64,000 nt of DNA from WRGT01 sp964450405 (GTDB taxonomy: Bacteria > Spirochaetota > UBA4802 > UBA5550), in the NCBI GenBank assembly GCA_964450405.1, contig CAYVCQ010000014.1, positions 1-64,000 on the forward strand, given 5' to 3'. Both the position numbers and the translations under genes were made by a program. Below the pieces are notes generated by a model. It did no database searches and was not told the origin of the DNA. It saw nothing but the letters and a program-made list of their open reading frames with translations. Below are positions 26,438 through 35,594 of this stretch, piece by piece; the stretch's first letter is position 1, and the number at the start of each line of letters is the position of its first letter.

Positions 26438-26874
26438 TATTTTACCTTAATATTTGAATTGCATTGGTCAACGGTTTCATCAAACTCGCTGCTTTCAATA
26501 GTCAGACAGAGTATTTCATCTGCATCTATCTCTCTGAAAAAAACAAACCTGTGAACTCCATCAGCATTGGATGAGAGACAACCGTTTCTTTCGTTTAATA
26601 TTTTCTGAACAAATGGATACCTGCTGAAATCAACGTTTATCAGAGCCTTTCTTGGATGATATGATATTGTTCCGTTACTTCGTAAAATATAAAAGTAACC
26701 TTTTTTACCTATTACTCTATCATCAAGTTTATATATATTACTTTTATCTTTTTTTATACTTTCTGCAGACTTTAAAAGTTCTTTTCTTAAACCTGGCCCG
26801 GTTATCTGTAAGCCCGAACAGCTAAGGTTAATAAGGAGAAATGTCATAAAAGCTTTTAAAACTTTTTTTTTCAT
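26437..26874 (-). CDS. Lipoprotein with single-Cache-like sensor domain
   Basis: A 145-residue exported protein whose signal peptide ends INLSC (Cys19, probable lipidation). The mature part reads like a small extracytoplasmic Cache (sCache) domain: GKKGYFYILRSNGTISYHP, then a helix and NVDFSRYPFVQKILNERNG, then a strand with FVFFREI. In receptors this fold binds small ligands and is tethered to a kinase or MCP; here it stands alone as a lipoprotein. Translationally coupled to the patatin gene. Ligand unknown; the fold assignment is by pattern only. Confidence 0.55.
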   Translation of the reverse strand: MKKKVLKAFMTFLLINLSCSGLQITGPGLRKELLKSAESIKKDKSNIYKLDDRVIGKKGYFYILRSNGTISYHPRKALINVDFSRYPFVQKILNERNGCLSSNADGVHRFVFFREIDADEILCLTIESSEFDETVDQCNSNIKVK

Positions 26875-27302
26875 AGCCTGCCTTATTCATTAGTGAATTT
26901 TAAGTATTGCTCATAAATCAGTAGTAAAATTTCTTTCATACGCGACTTCGACACAGGTTAAACCGTAATCATCCGGTGTTTGCGGGTAGTCACATTTTTT
27001 ATTGAAATATCTAATAAGAAACTGTATATATAATGAACTTCGATTCACTTTCGTCAATAGTTAATTTAAAGTGTTTTTTGTCAATTTTTTGAATAATATA
27101 AAAGAAAAAAAGATTGTAGTTTAAAAAAAAATATGACGTAATAGATGAGTAGCTGCAAAAAACTGCAGATAATAATGGTTCCCGCCGCGCCTTGGTTGCA
27201 GGGGAAAAATTTTAGCGGTTTTTAACTAGTTAAATAGATGTCGTGTAAAGTTGCAAAAACAGAATATAGTGCTATATTATATACTACAATACCTGGAACT
27301 GA
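26875..27302. other. Divergent intergenic region
   Basis: Separates the minus-strand Cache-like lipoprotein from the plus-strand OMP trio. A short GC-rich patch at 27178-27212 (TTCCCGCCGCGCC) stands out from AT-rich surroundings but matches no element I know. A promoter candidate at 27251-27278 serves the OMP genes. Confidence 0.5.
27251..27278 (+). promoter_or_regulatory. Candidate promoter for the beta-barrel trio
   Basis: TTGCAA at 27251-27256 and TATATT at 27273-27278, spaced 16 bases, about 25 bases before the first ATG. Confidence 0.4.
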
Positions 27303-27926
27303 ATGAAAATATTTTTAACAATAATTCTGCTGCTGATAACGGGCCTTCTTTTTGCGGAAGATAAATTCTCTGCCGGGGTATCATTAGGTTATCAGCATGA
27401 TGTGGGAATGATCTCGGAAAGACCTGGAATTCAGGGAGATGCTCAGCAGAATGCTTCTGCGGGAATTGTTATCAAACTCGATATGGGAAGATTATTTCTA
27501 CGGTCAGGTGTTGAATACTCCTATCCGGTTGAAACCGGAGCAGTCGAATCCGGCGGCACCATACTTCTAAATAAAACAGCAATTACCTTCGCGGAGGTTC
27601 CGGTTTATGTCGGTATAAATATTTCAATTCGTGATTTTGGAGCTTTTTATATGGGGGGTGGAGGTTCCTACATATTCGGAACAGGTCATATAAAAACCAC
27701 TGCCGGTGATGTGAAAATAAATGAACAGCTTTTTGGTTATGGACTTTTGGCCGGAATTGAAACTGAAATTTACAGTAATGCCTCACTTTTATTTGAGTGG
27801 GAGTATATGACTGCAAGAAGTTCCCCTGTTGCTTCAGTTTACGGTACCGGTTATGATGATTATCCAATAGATTATTCCGGTCACAGAGTCCGCTTCGGTG
27901 TGATTTATCATTTTAACAGATATTGA
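27303..27926 (+). CDS. Outer-membrane beta-barrel protein, first of three
   Basis: 207 residues. A signal peptide (1-18, ending LLFA) is followed by alternating amphipathic strands and Gly-rich turns (FSAGVSLGYQ, LFLRSGVEYSY, FGAFYMGGGGSYIFG) and a C-terminal aromatic end (FGVIYHFNRY), as in small 8- to 10-strand outer-membrane barrels. No specific function can be assigned. The stop is followed 5 bases later by the next barrel gene; the three resemble each other in layout (SGVEYSY, then GGGxxYxxG, then a C-terminal FGxxYxFN-like strand), so they look like diverged tandem duplicates. Confidence 0.7.
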   Translation: MKIFLTIILLLITGLLFAEDKFSAGVSLGYQHDVGMISERPGIQGDAQQNASAGIVIKLDMGRLFLRSGVEYSYPVETGAVESGGTILLNKTAITFAEVPVYVGINISIRDFGAFYMGGGGSYIFGTGHIKTTAGDVKINEQLFGYGLLAGIETEIYSNASLLFEWEYMTARSSPVASVYGTGYDDYPIDYSGHRVRFGVIYHFNRY

Positions 27927-27931
27927 GTTTT

Positions 27932-28639
27932 ATGAAAAATTATAAATATATATTAACTGTAATCTTTGTTTTATCCGCATCTCTTTCATATGCGGCGGAA
28001 ATATCTATCTCTACACGACTCGGTTACTCTCCGGCTGTCGGGGGTTCTATGAGCTCGGGATGGCAGAAAGAAAATCTCAGTGTCTATGACGGGATCAATG
28101 ATATAAACAGATCGGGGGGAGGACTGGCCGTATCTTCCGTTGAGTCACCAGTCGGTGTTATCGCAGGTGCCGATCTCAGAATTCTAAAGGAATCTTTTTA
28201 TTATAAAGTCGGAATAGAATATATATATCAGATCTCGGGCGGAAGCGGTAAGACAATTGACATTGCAACCGGTGAGATAGTAGATGTAAAATACAGTCAG
28301 TGGTCATTTGATGTTCCTTTTACTATAGGTCTTTCTCTTTTATTCTGGGGTGAATCAAGGATTTATCTTGGAGGCGGAGTTGCATACGCATACGGTACTT
28401 ACAGTAACAGTTTTAAATCTGCAACACTTGATCACAGTGCGAGCTTTACCGCTTACGCAATTCCTCTTGTTGCAGAGGTGGGCTGTGAGTATATGCTGAC
28501 TGATTATGTTTCACTAGGGTGTGATTTTAAGTATCTCTATGGAAAGAGTGCAATAGTTGAGGATGGAACTGATTATGCAAGAGTTGATTTTTCAGGATTC
28601 CATATTACCGCCTCTGCGGCACTTCATCTAAACATTTAA
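27932..28639 (+). CDS. Outer-membrane beta-barrel protein, second of three
   Basis: 235 residues. Signal peptide ending SYAA, then barrel-like strands: KVGIEYIYQ, FDVPFTIGLSLLFWGESRIY, LGGGVAYAYGTYS and a terminal FHITASAALHLNI. The same order of conserved features as its neighbours supports duplication. ATG 27932 is preferred over an in-frame TTG at 27923 because it begins the signal peptide; no strong ribosome site is visible, so translational coupling to the preceding gene (5-base gap) is likely. Function unknown. Confidence 0.7.
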   Translation: MKNYKYILTVIFVLSASLSYAAEISISTRLGYSPAVGGSMSSGWQKENLSVYDGINDINRSGGGLAVSSVESPVGVIAGADLRILKESFYYKVGIEYIYQISGGSGKTIDIATGEIVDVKYSQWSFDVPFTIGLSLLFWGESRIYLGGGVAYAYGTYSNSFKSATLDHSASFTAYAIPLVAEVGCEYMLTDYVSLGCDFKYLYGKSAIVEDGTDYARVDFSGFHITASAALHLNI

Positions 28640-28658
28640 GGTAAACCGGAAATAATTT

Positions 28659-29360
28659 GTGAAATATCTGAAGATTACATTGCTGATTTTACTTCTCTGG
28701 ATCAATACAGAGGCTGCAGGTTTATTTAATCTGGGATTGATGGCTGGTGTAGCAAATGATGCCGGGAATGTTGAAGAGGTTACCGGCGACTTCAATATGG
28801 AGATGAGATCAGTTGTTGGCGCAACAGTCACAGAGCTTGAAACTACCTACACTCCGGTTTTATCCGTTAACATAGCCTATATAAATGATAATCTGCTTAT
28901 TAAAACAGGATGGGAGTACACAACGAATTATTTTTACAATTCCTCCGGATCTATTAATTCCGCCGGTACTGCAAATAAAATAGAAATCGATTATTCAAGA
29001 TACACATTCCCTGTGACTTTAGGAGTAGTGATCCCTCTTACAAATAGAGACAGATTCTATTTTGCAGGCGGATTGAATATGAGCTATGTAGTAATGAAAG
29101 TGAAGCAGTCAAATCCCGGCTTCTGGGCAGCATATCCCGATAAGTCGCACACATTCGCGTCATATATCATGGGTACTCATATAAAATGCGGAGCGGAATC
29201 TATAATAAGCCGGAATTATTCTATTGCATTTGAGTTTACCCGATATTACGGGAATCCAAAAAAAGTAAAAAGTGAAGATAAAGGCAGTGAAACCTTTTTG
29301 AATGTAAATTCATTTGAGATTACTGCGGGAATAAACTACAATATAGATTTTAAAATATGA
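28659..29360 (+). CDS. Outer-membrane beta-barrel protein, third of three
   Basis: 233 residues starting with GTG. Signal peptide about 1-20 ending TEAA, followed by strands similar to the two upstream paralogues (LIKTGWEYTTNYFY, TFPVTLGVVIPL, RFYFAGGLNMSYVV) and a C-terminal FEITAGINYNIDFKI strand. It carries longer, less conserved surface loops (for example WAAYPDKSHTFASY). Separated from the second gene by 19 bases and from the prepilin peptidase by about 54 bases. Function unknown. Confidence 0.68.
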   Translation: MKYLKITLLILLLWINTEAAGLFNLGLMAGVANDAGNVEEVTGDFNMEMRSVVGATVTELETTYTPVLSVNIAYINDNLLIKTGWEYTTNYFYNSSGSINSAGTANKIEIDYSRYTFPVTLGVVIPLTNRDRFYFAGGLNMSYVVMKVKQSNPGFWAAYPDKSHTFASYIMGTHIKCGAESIISRNYSIAFEFTRYYGNPKKVKSEDKGSETFLNVNSFEITAGINYNIDFKI

Positions 29361-29414
29361 TTTCACCCTTCGCGTTTGCGGAAGGATAAAACTCATCTCT
29401 CAGGAATAATTATT

Positions 29415-30182
29415 TTGATCAATTACATATTCTATTTCGCAGCCGGGACTTTCGCAGGGAGTTTTTTTTATACTCTTGCAGTGCGATATTCAGATGGCCG
29501 GATGAAAGAAAATCCTTTAAAAGCCCTTTTTTCCCGTTCTGAATGTCCCGCATGCGCTAGAAGCATTTCACCTCTTTACTTAATACCGCTTATAGGATTT
29601 GTTCTATCAAAAGGCCTCTGTCCCGATTGCGGTAAAAAAATTTCATATCTATATCCATTCATGGAAATATTATACGGAGTGCTGGCCCTGCTTGTGGCCC
29701 GGTTTCATGGTACAGATCTCCTTTCATTATTTATTTATCTTATCGCCGCTGTTTCTATTGCCATATCTGTGGTGGATATTAAAACTATGATGATCCCCTT
29801 GAGTTTAAACATTCTTTTTTTTATTTTATCGATTTATCCCGTGGTATTGAACAATAATATTAAAGATAATTTTTATGGATTTATTTTCCTGACTGTTTTT
29901 TTTCTTGTGATAATGTTTATTTTCCCCGGTGCATTCGGAGGGGGGGATCTTAAACTCTACGCAATAGCAGGGTTCCTTCTAGGTCTTGAGATGAGTATAG
30001 TACTGCTGGAGGTTTCGCTGATCACAGGTGCAGTTGCCGGAATAATATGGGGTGCTTTTAAAGGATGGAATTTCAGGATAAGGATACCTTTTGCTCCATT
30101 TATTACAGCCGGAATTATCATTACACTGCTTTTCGGTAATACAATTATTCTTTTTTATTACAGGAGTATTTACGGGATTTGA
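29415..30182 (+). CDS. Prepilin peptidase / N-methyltransferase (type IV leader peptidase)
   Basis: A 255-residue polytopic membrane protease processing type IV pilin or type II secretion pseudopilin precursors. The N-terminal domain has the two zinc CxxC pairs (CPAC 44-47, CPDC 69-72) of the methyltransferase type; the catalytic aspartates are in SVVDIKTMMIP (Asp121) and FGGGDLK (Asp178). Multiple hydrophobic helices fill the rest. TTG 29415 is chosen because AGGAAT lies about 9 bases upstream; a longer reading from 29376 would add a polar, non-membrane N terminus. No pilin or secretion genes are in the window, so its substrates lie elsewhere. Confidence 0.88.
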   Translation: MINYIFYFAAGTFAGSFFYTLAVRYSDGRMKENPLKALFSRSECPACARSISPLYLIPLIGFVLSKGLCPDCGKKISYLYPFMEILYGVLALLVARFHGTDLLSLFIYLIAAVSIAISVVDIKTMMIPLSLNILFFILSIYPVVLNNNIKDNFYGFIFLTVFFLVIMFIFPGAFGGGDLKLYAIAGFLLGLEMSIVLLEVSLITGAVAGIIWGAFKGWNFRIRIPFAPFITAGIIITLLFGNTIILFYYRSIYGI

Positions 30183-30195
30183 AGCTTAATTCATT

Positions 30196-30217
30196 CCCCT
30201 CCCTTGATGGGGAGGGG
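30196..30217. terminator. C-rich/G-rich hairpin between convergent genes
   Basis: CCCCTCCC, loop TTGAT, then GGGGAGGGG gives a strong 8-bp stem between the ends of the prepilin peptidase and mtnA, where a bidirectional terminator is expected. A second GGGGAGGG block follows. There is no clear uridine run on the plus strand. Confidence 0.5.
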
Positions 30218-30233
30218 TTAGGGGAGGGAAAAT

Positions 30234-31262
30234 CTACGAGTTATAAAGCTCCATTATCCCTTTTCCGGCAGGATTTTCGATTACACCCTTTTCGGTGATG
30301 ATAGCACTTATATTTTTTGCAGGTGTTACATCAAAGGATGGATTAAGTATCTTCACACCTTCCGGAGCTATCTGAACATTTTTTATATATGCAACTTCAT
30401 CGATGCTTCTGTACTCTATTACAATTTTATCTCCCGATTCAGTCTGAGGATCAAGAGTTGACATCGGTGCTGCTACATAAAACGGGATGTTGTGCTCCTT
30501 CGCCAGTACGGAATGTGTGTATGTTCCGATTTTATTCGCGGTGTCTCCGTTTTTTGCAATACGGTCAGCTCCCACAATTATCTTTTTAATAGTTCCGTTT
30601 TTCATAAAAAACCCGGACATGTTATCGGTTATCAGTGTAACGGGAATATTGTCTTTAAGAAGTTCCCATGTTGTCAGTCTTGCTCCCTGAAGATATGGTC
30701 TTGTCTCACAGGCAAATACTTCAATCTTCTTACCCTCTTCAACAGCAGCTCTTATTACTCCGAGTGCTGTGCCGTAACCTCCCGTTGCAAGAGCACCGGC
30801 ATTACAGTGAGTCATTACAACATCACCATCCTGAATAAAACGGGATCCGTTTTTACCCATCTGTTTATTCGCAGCAATATCCTCCTTAAGTATGAGGAGT
30901 GCTTCGCTTTCAAATCTCTTTACAGCTTCATTGATGTCAGTTATCTCTGAAAGAATTTTTTTCATTCTGTTTATTGTCCAGAACAGGTTGACCGCAGTGG
31001 GTCTTGTTGCGGCAAAGCATTCAAAAATTCTATTCATCTCCTCTTTGAAAGCGGGGAGAGTGGTTACCTTCATTTTTTTTGCGCCAAGTGCAATTCCCAT
31101 CCCGGCGGTAATTCCTATTGCAGGAGCACCTCTTGTTTCCATAGACGTGATTGCTTCGGCAACTTCAAAATAGTCTGTATATGTATGGTATTCCTCTTTC
31201 GAGGGTAAAAGTCTCTGATCTAATATTATAACTGAATCACCGTTCCATTTTACTGTTTCCAT
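30234..31262 (-). CDS. mtnA: S-methyl-5-thioribose-1-phosphate isomerase
   Basis: A 342-residue methionine-salvage enzyme converting methylthioribose-1-phosphate to methylthioribulose-1-phosphate; related to eIF2B. Diagnostic blocks: METRGAPAIGITAGMGIALG, THCNAGALATGGYGTALGV with the catalytic Cys, ETRPYLQGARLTTWEL, VGADRIAKNGDTANKIGTY with the catalytic Asp, and FYVAAP. Full length. Strong AAGGAGG before ATG 31262. Last gene of a ribBA-regulator-mtnA unit (12-base gap upstream). Some homologues act on other sugar phosphates; no other mtn genes are in the window. Confidence 0.93.
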   Translation of the reverse strand: METVKWNGDSVIILDQRLLPSKEEYHTYTDYFEVAEAITSMETRGAPAIGITAGMGIALGAKKMKVTTLPAFKEEMNRIFECFAATRPTAVNLFWTINRMKKILSEITDINEAVKRFESEALLILKEDIAANKQMGKNGSRFIQDGDVVMTHCNAGALATGGYGTALGVIRAAVEEGKKIEVFACETRPYLQGARLTTWELLKDNIPVTLITDNMSGFFMKNGTIKKIIVGADRIAKNGDTANKIGTYTHSVLAKEHNIPFYVAAPMSTLDPQTESGDKIVIEYRSIDEVAYIKNVQIAPEGVKILNPSFDVTPAKNISAIITEKGVIENPAGKGIMELYNS

Positions 31263-31274
31263 TAATCCTCCTTG

Positions 31275-32192
31275 TTAATTATTTCTACTAACTTTATATT
31301 TTTTCATTCTGATGATGTTTCCCCTGTCATGCCAGGATACTTCGTCCATATGTATTCTTATGATCAGTAATCCTCTCCCGCTGTTTTTAAAGAAATTTTC
31401 AGGATCTCTAGGATCCGGGAGTGTCTGATAGTTAAATCCGGGACCCTGATCCTCTATTTCGTATTGAACATAATCAGGAGTCAATTCATAAGTTAACTTT
31501 AACGTTCTATCTTTATAAGGAGAGAGTTCTTTTCTCCTTTCAATCTCAGTGTTAAACTCTTTCATTCCGCCGCTGTCGCGAAGAGACGAATCAATTTCAA
31601 AATTGCCGTGATACATGGCATTGGAAATTGATTCCTGCAGAGAGAGCGATATGTTTTCCGATGTGGTATAGTTGAACAGACCGGCCGGCACAAGATCTTT
31701 TGTGAAATTGAAAGATACTGTGTTAATCAGGTCTCCATCATTCGGTATAACCAGTACTGATTTTTCATATTGCTTATATGTGGCAAAATTCTCAGAAAGC
31801 TTTTTCTGAAATTTTCTTTTTAGTATTGATCTAACTGATGATGTAAGGTCGTTTATATCAAAAGGTTTACGGATATAATCGCTGGCTCCATATCGCAATG
31901 CTCTGATAGCATCTTCAACGTTACCATGCCCGCTTATAATAAGTACTGGAATCGGCTCATCCATGCTGTTGATTCTTCGTAAGAGCTCAATCCCGTCCAT
32001 TTTGCGCAGTTTGATATCTGTTATTATGAGATCGGCATTCTGCTCGGTATTCTTCAGGTAATAAAGGAGATCCTCCCCCTTTTCAAATGAAATTACATTA
32101 AAACCCATACGTGAAAGTTTCTTCTGAATGGTTATGCGTATTACCTCTTCGTCATCGACTACAAGGATTGTTGGTAATGTATTTTCAGTCAC
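31275..32192 (-). CDS. Response regulator with C-terminal HATPase (RsbW-like) output domain
   Basis: 305 residues. REC domain 1-125: VVDDEE acidic pair, phospho-acceptor Asp59 in ITDIKLRKMDGIELL, LIISGHG (Thr/Ser switch) and the lysine of IRKPF. After a linker, the C-terminal domain (about 165-305) is a GHKL ATPase of the anti-sigma/serine-kinase type, with N box ESISNAMYHGN, DQGPGF and GRGLLIIR. Such proteins can phosphorylate STAS anti-anti-sigma factors or bind a sigma factor, so this is a candidate partner-switch kinase controlled by phosphorylation. Starts with GTG, with AAGAGAG upstream. Sits 19 bases after ribBA and 12 before mtnA, an operon with no obvious functional link. Confidence 0.85.
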   Translation of the reverse strand: MTENTLPTILVVDDEEVIRITIQKKLSRMGFNVISFEKGEDLLYYLKNTEQNADLIITDIKLRKMDGIELLRRINSMDEPIPVLIISGHGNVEDAIRALRYGASDYIRKPFDINDLTSSVRSILKRKFQKKLSENFATYKQYEKSVLVIPNDGDLINTVSFNFTKDLVPAGLFNYTTSENISLSLQESISNAMYHGNFEIDSSLRDSGGMKEFNTEIERRKELSPYKDRTLKLTYELTPDYVQYEIEDQGPGFNYQTLPDPRDPENFFKNSGRGLLIIRIHMDEVSWHDRGNIIRMKKYKVSRNN

Positions 32193-32211
32193 TTATATTC
32201 TCTCTTATTGA

Positions 32212-33438
32212 CTACTTGGTTTTATCCGCGGAACCGTCGTTACCCATAATGAGATGTCCCATTCTGTCGCGTTTTGTCTCAAGATAAAATCTGTTCTCAT
32301 CTTTCGGCGCCATTTCCAGCGGGATTCTCCCTGCAACTTCAAGACCGTATCCCTCGATCCCGATAATTTTCTTGGGATTATTTGTAATCAGACTGATCTT
32401 CCTGAGACCAAGATCTACAAGAATCTGCGCACCTATACCGTAGTTTCTCAGATCTGACGGGAAACCAAGTTTTAAATTCGCCTCAACTGTATCCATTCCT
32501 GAATCCTGCAGATGGTATGCCTTGATCTTATTCCCTAGTCCTATACCCCGGCCCTCCTGGCGAAGATATAGAATTACTCCGAAACCGTGCTTTTCAATGT
32601 ATTCCATAGCGCTGTGAAGCTGTGATCCGCAGTCGCATCGTCTTGAACCAAAAACGTCACCGGTTAAACACTCCGAGTGAACGCGCACAGGAACAACCTT
32701 GTCTCCTTCAATGTCGCCTTTTATAAGAGCAACATGTGTTTCGTCACCAACTTCAGTTTCAAATGCGAATACTCTGAAGTTTCCAAAATCAGTGGGCATC
32801 TCCGCGGAAGAGATTCTCTTCACCAGGCGCTCTTTATGCTGTCTGTATTTAATAAGATCTGATATTGTTGCTATTTTTAAGCCGTGAGTCTCGGCAAATT
32901 TATCTAGGTCGGGACGTCTTGCCATTGTGCCGTCATCATTAAGTATTTCGCAGATCACACCAGCGGGTTTTAGTCCAGCCATCCGCGGAAGGTCAACAGC
33001 GCCCTCAGTGTGCCCGGCTCTTACTAAAACTCCACCCTTTCTTGCTGCAAGAGGGAAAATATGTCCCGGTCTTCTCAGATCCTCAGGAGTTGTTTTTTCA
33101 TCAATCAGAACATGAACTGTGTTTGATCTATCCTGTGCAGATATACCCGTTGTTGTCCCCTCCTGTGCATCTACAGAGACCGTGAATGCTGTGCCGTACT
33201 TATCGGTATTTTCCTGCACCATAAGTTCAAGGCCCAGTTTTGATGCCCTTGTTTGAGTCATCGGGGTGCAGATGAGTCCTCTGCCGTGTTTAGCCATAAA
33301 ATTTATAATCTCAGGGGTGCAATGCTCAGCAGCAATTACAAGGTCCCCCTCGTTTTCTCTATCTTCATTATCCACCAGGATAATCATCTTACCGTTTCTT
33401 ATATCTTCAATTACTTCCGGGATTGTACTGGACTTCAT
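32212..33438 (-). CDS. ribBA: Bifunctional 3,4-dihydroxy-2-butanone-4-phosphate synthase / GTP cyclohydrolase II
   Basis: A 408-residue fusion catalysing two entry steps of riboflavin synthesis. The N-terminal RibB domain (about 1-200) has DNEDRENEGDLVIAAE, HGRGLICTPM and RAGHTEGAVDLPRMAG. The C-terminal RibA domain (about 205-408) has the zinc cysteines in HSECLTGDVFGSRRCDCGSQ, RQEGRGIGLGNKIKAY and NNPKKIIGIEGYGL. A very strong AAGGAGG precedes ATG 33438. No FMN riboswitch is seen in the 200 bases upstream. First gene of a three-gene unit on the minus strand. Confidence 0.96.
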   Translation of the reverse strand: MKSSTIPEVIEDIRNGKMIILVDNEDRENEGDLVIAAEHCTPEIINFMAKHGRGLICTPMTQTRASKLGLELMVQENTDKYGTAFTVSVDAQEGTTTGISAQDRSNTVHVLIDEKTTPEDLRRPGHIFPLAARKGGVLVRAGHTEGAVDLPRMAGLKPAGVICEILNDDGTMARRPDLDKFAETHGLKIATISDLIKYRQHKERLVKRISSAEMPTDFGNFRVFAFETEVGDETHVALIKGDIEGDKVVPVRVHSECLTGDVFGSRRCDCGSQLHSAMEYIEKHGFGVILYLRQEGRGIGLGNKIKAYHLQDSGMDTVEANLKLGFPSDLRNYGIGAQILVDLGLRKISLITNNPKKIIGIEGYGLEVAGRIPLEMAPKDENRFYLETKRDRMGHLIMGNDGSADKTK

Positions 33439-33641
33439 ATTTTATCCTCCTTGAGATAATATGGACAGAGTTAATGTTGCCCCTATAATTTCAAATGTTT
33501 TTTTATCCTGATTTAAGATATGGTTCGCGGTTATAAAGTGCAAAATCTTAAATTTTTAGAGATTACCACTTTTTTATGGTAATGGAATTTTTTCTAAGTA
33601 TCTTGTAGAAAATGGGTTAAAAAAATTAAGAGAATATAATA

Positions 33642-34265
33642 ATGGTGATTGAACAAATTGTCGTAGGACACATGTCAGTATTCTGTTATCTGCTTGGTGA
33701 CGAGGAGACAAAAGAAGCTGTTTTGATAGACCCTTCATCGGATTTTGAAAAAATTAATTCTGTAATAGATAAATATGGGTTTAAAATAATAAAAATTATT
33801 AATACTCACGGGCATTTTGATCATATTGGAGGGAACAGGTATTATATTAAGAAAACAGGTGCAAAGCTTCTTATCCATGAGGGCGATCATTATCTGCTTG
33901 GAAAAAAAGTTAATAGATTGATTGAATTTTTCAAAGGGGGAAGGTCGATTAAACATGAATTGGAACTTCTTCAGGATGGCGATTTAATAACATTCGGAAG
34001 TGAAAAGATTAAAGTAATACATACTCCGGGGCATTCTCCCGGGAGTATATGTCTCTATTGCGATGGAAATCTTTTTACAGGGGATACACTCTTTACTGAA
34101 GGTATGGGGAGAACTGATTTCAGAGGGGGGTGTGTCGAGAGTATTATGAAATCGATCAAAAACCGTATATTGACACTTCCAAATGATACTGTTATCTGGC
34201 CCGGACACCATTACGGCAGGTTCCCTGTGTCGACAGTCAGAGAGCAGAAAAAGTACTATCTATAA
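33642..34265 (+). CDS. Metallo-beta-lactamase-fold hydrolase (glyoxalase II-like)
   Basis: A 207-residue MBL-fold hydrolase with a complete dinuclear metal site: THGHFDHIGG (HxHxDH), HTPGHSPGSICL (third-motif His), FTGDTLFTEGMGRTDF (bridging Asp) and WPGHHYGRFP. Members of this branch hydrolyse thioesters such as S-lactoylglutathione, or related substrates; the exact substrate is unknown. No signal peptide. It starts at ATG 33642 with AAGAGA upstream. Divergent from ribBA, alone on its strand. Confidence 0.85.
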   Translation: MVIEQIVVGHMSVFCYLLGDEETKEAVLIDPSSDFEKINSVIDKYGFKIIKIINTHGHFDHIGGNRYYIKKTGAKLLIHEGDHYLLGKKVNRLIEFFKGGRSIKHELELLQDGDLITFGSEKIKVIHTPGHSPGSICLYCDGNLFTGDTLFTEGMGRTDFRGGCVESIMKSIKNRILTLPNDTVIWPGHHYGRFPVSTVREQKKYYL

Positions 34266-34349
34266 ATTATTCACTTTTATTTCTTAATAATTACGGAAGA
34301 TGATGAGTAGTGACCGGTAGAAAAATGAATTCCTTTATTGCGGATCAGG

Positions 34350-35282
34350 TTAACACGATGATGTTTCCAGAGTGTCCAGAATTCTGAATATCTCATCTCT
34401 ATCGGTGGCAATAACGATGGCTCCTCTGGCCTTTGCAGCATTTTTTATTCCGTGAATGTATTTAACAATATGTTTTCGCATCATATGAATTCCCCGTTCA
34501 CCATGTTCCTCAATCGCCAGATCAAGATGTTCCTTTACCTGCTGAACAATTTCTTCCACGGATGGTATCCTGCCGCTGAAAATCCATGGATTGCCGAATG
34601 CCCCTCTTCCTATCATAACGGCTTTACATCCCGAGAATTTCATCATCTCGTGGGCCTTTTCGTATGAATCGATATCTCCATTGCCGATAACCGGTACGTT
34701 TGAGGATTCACATATTTCCTGGATCACATTCCAGTCGGCAAGTCCGGTGTACTGTTGAGCCCTTGTTCTTCCGTGTACCGTAATAAATGACACACCACCG
34801 GCTTCAAGAGCTTTTACAATGTCCAGATAGTTCAGGGAGTTGTCATCCCATCCGATCCGTATTTTAGCACTTACAGGGATAGATGTACTTTTGACAACAC
34901 TATCGGTAATACGGAAAACAAGATCCGGATCTTTAAGGAGAGCTGCTCCATTACCGGAACCGCATACTTTTTTTGCAGGGCAACCCATGTTTATATCGAT
35001 AACATCGGGGCGCAGTAATTCAACCACTGACGCGGCTTTCCCCATAACATCTGGTTTCCTTCCGAAAATCTGTATAGCAAGCGGGCGTTCTTCATCGGAA
35101 AAAGCCAGGAGTTCTATTGTTTTTTTGTTTGTTCTTACAATACCTTCGGCACTGATAAGCTCTGTCATTGTTAATCCGCATCCGTGTCTGACGCAGATTT
35201 TTCTGAATGATGAATCAGTATATCCCGCAACAGGAGCAAGTACAAGCGGGGAGGGGAGTTTTATTTTTCCAAGCTCAATCAC
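34350..35282 (-). CDS. dus: tRNA-dihydrouridine synthase (Dus family)
   Basis: A 310-residue FMN-dependent enzyme reducing uridines in tRNA. Family features in order: LVLAPVAGYTDSSFR (FMN loop), MTELISAEG, QIFGRKPDVM, DVIDINMGCPAKKVCGSGNG with catalytic Cys101, KIRIGWDD, TVHGRTRAQQYTG, and VIGNGDI followed by MIGRGAFGNPWIF. It begins at GTG 35282, which has only a weak ribosome site. Sequence resembles the DusB branch, but the modified position cannot be told from sequence alone. Monocistronic, upstream of the first 5S rRNA unit in transcription order on the map. Confidence 0.92.
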   Translation of the reverse strand: MIELGKIKLPSPLVLAPVAGYTDSSFRKICVRHGCGLTMTELISAEGIVRTNKKTIELLAFSDEERPLAIQIFGRKPDVMGKAASVVELLRPDVIDINMGCPAKKVCGSGNGAALLKDPDLVFRITDSVVKSTSIPVSAKIRIGWDDNSLNYLDIVKALEAGGVSFITVHGRTRAQQYTGLADWNVIQEICESSNVPVIGNGDIDSYEKAHEMMKFSGCKAVMIGRGAFGNPWIFSGRIPSVEEIVQQVKEHLDLAIEEHGERGIHMMRKHIVKYIHGIKNAAKARGAIVIATDRDEIFRILDTLETSSC

Positions 35283-35440
35283 TATTAATTACCTGTATTG
35301 CGAGTATTTGTTTATAAACCGGTGTTAAAATATATGTTCTTTGCTAAATGTTCAGCGCGAAATAATTCACAAGGAAGTGCTGAATTTAATTATATTGTGT
35401 CACTTACGTAAGAGTTTCTTTTGATAATTATATTAATAAA

Positions 35441-35470
35441 AAAAAGAGATCTAAGTGATCTCTTTTTTTT
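35441..35470 (-). terminator. Intrinsic terminator of 5S rRNA copy A
   Basis: On the minus strand the stem is AAAGAGATC / GATCTCTTT around ACTTA, followed by TTTT. It ends immediately beyond the 5S gene and is identical to the copy at 36946-36977. The symmetrical stem and flanking A/T runs could also stop plus-strand transcripts. Confidence 0.8.
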
Positions 35471-35478
35471 ATATTTAA

Positions 35479-35594
<116 letters not shown>

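Noticed and set aside
33439..33641. Possible FMN riboswitch upstream of ribBA
   Set aside because: None of the conserved FMN-aptamer segments is visible; the region is short and AT-rich.
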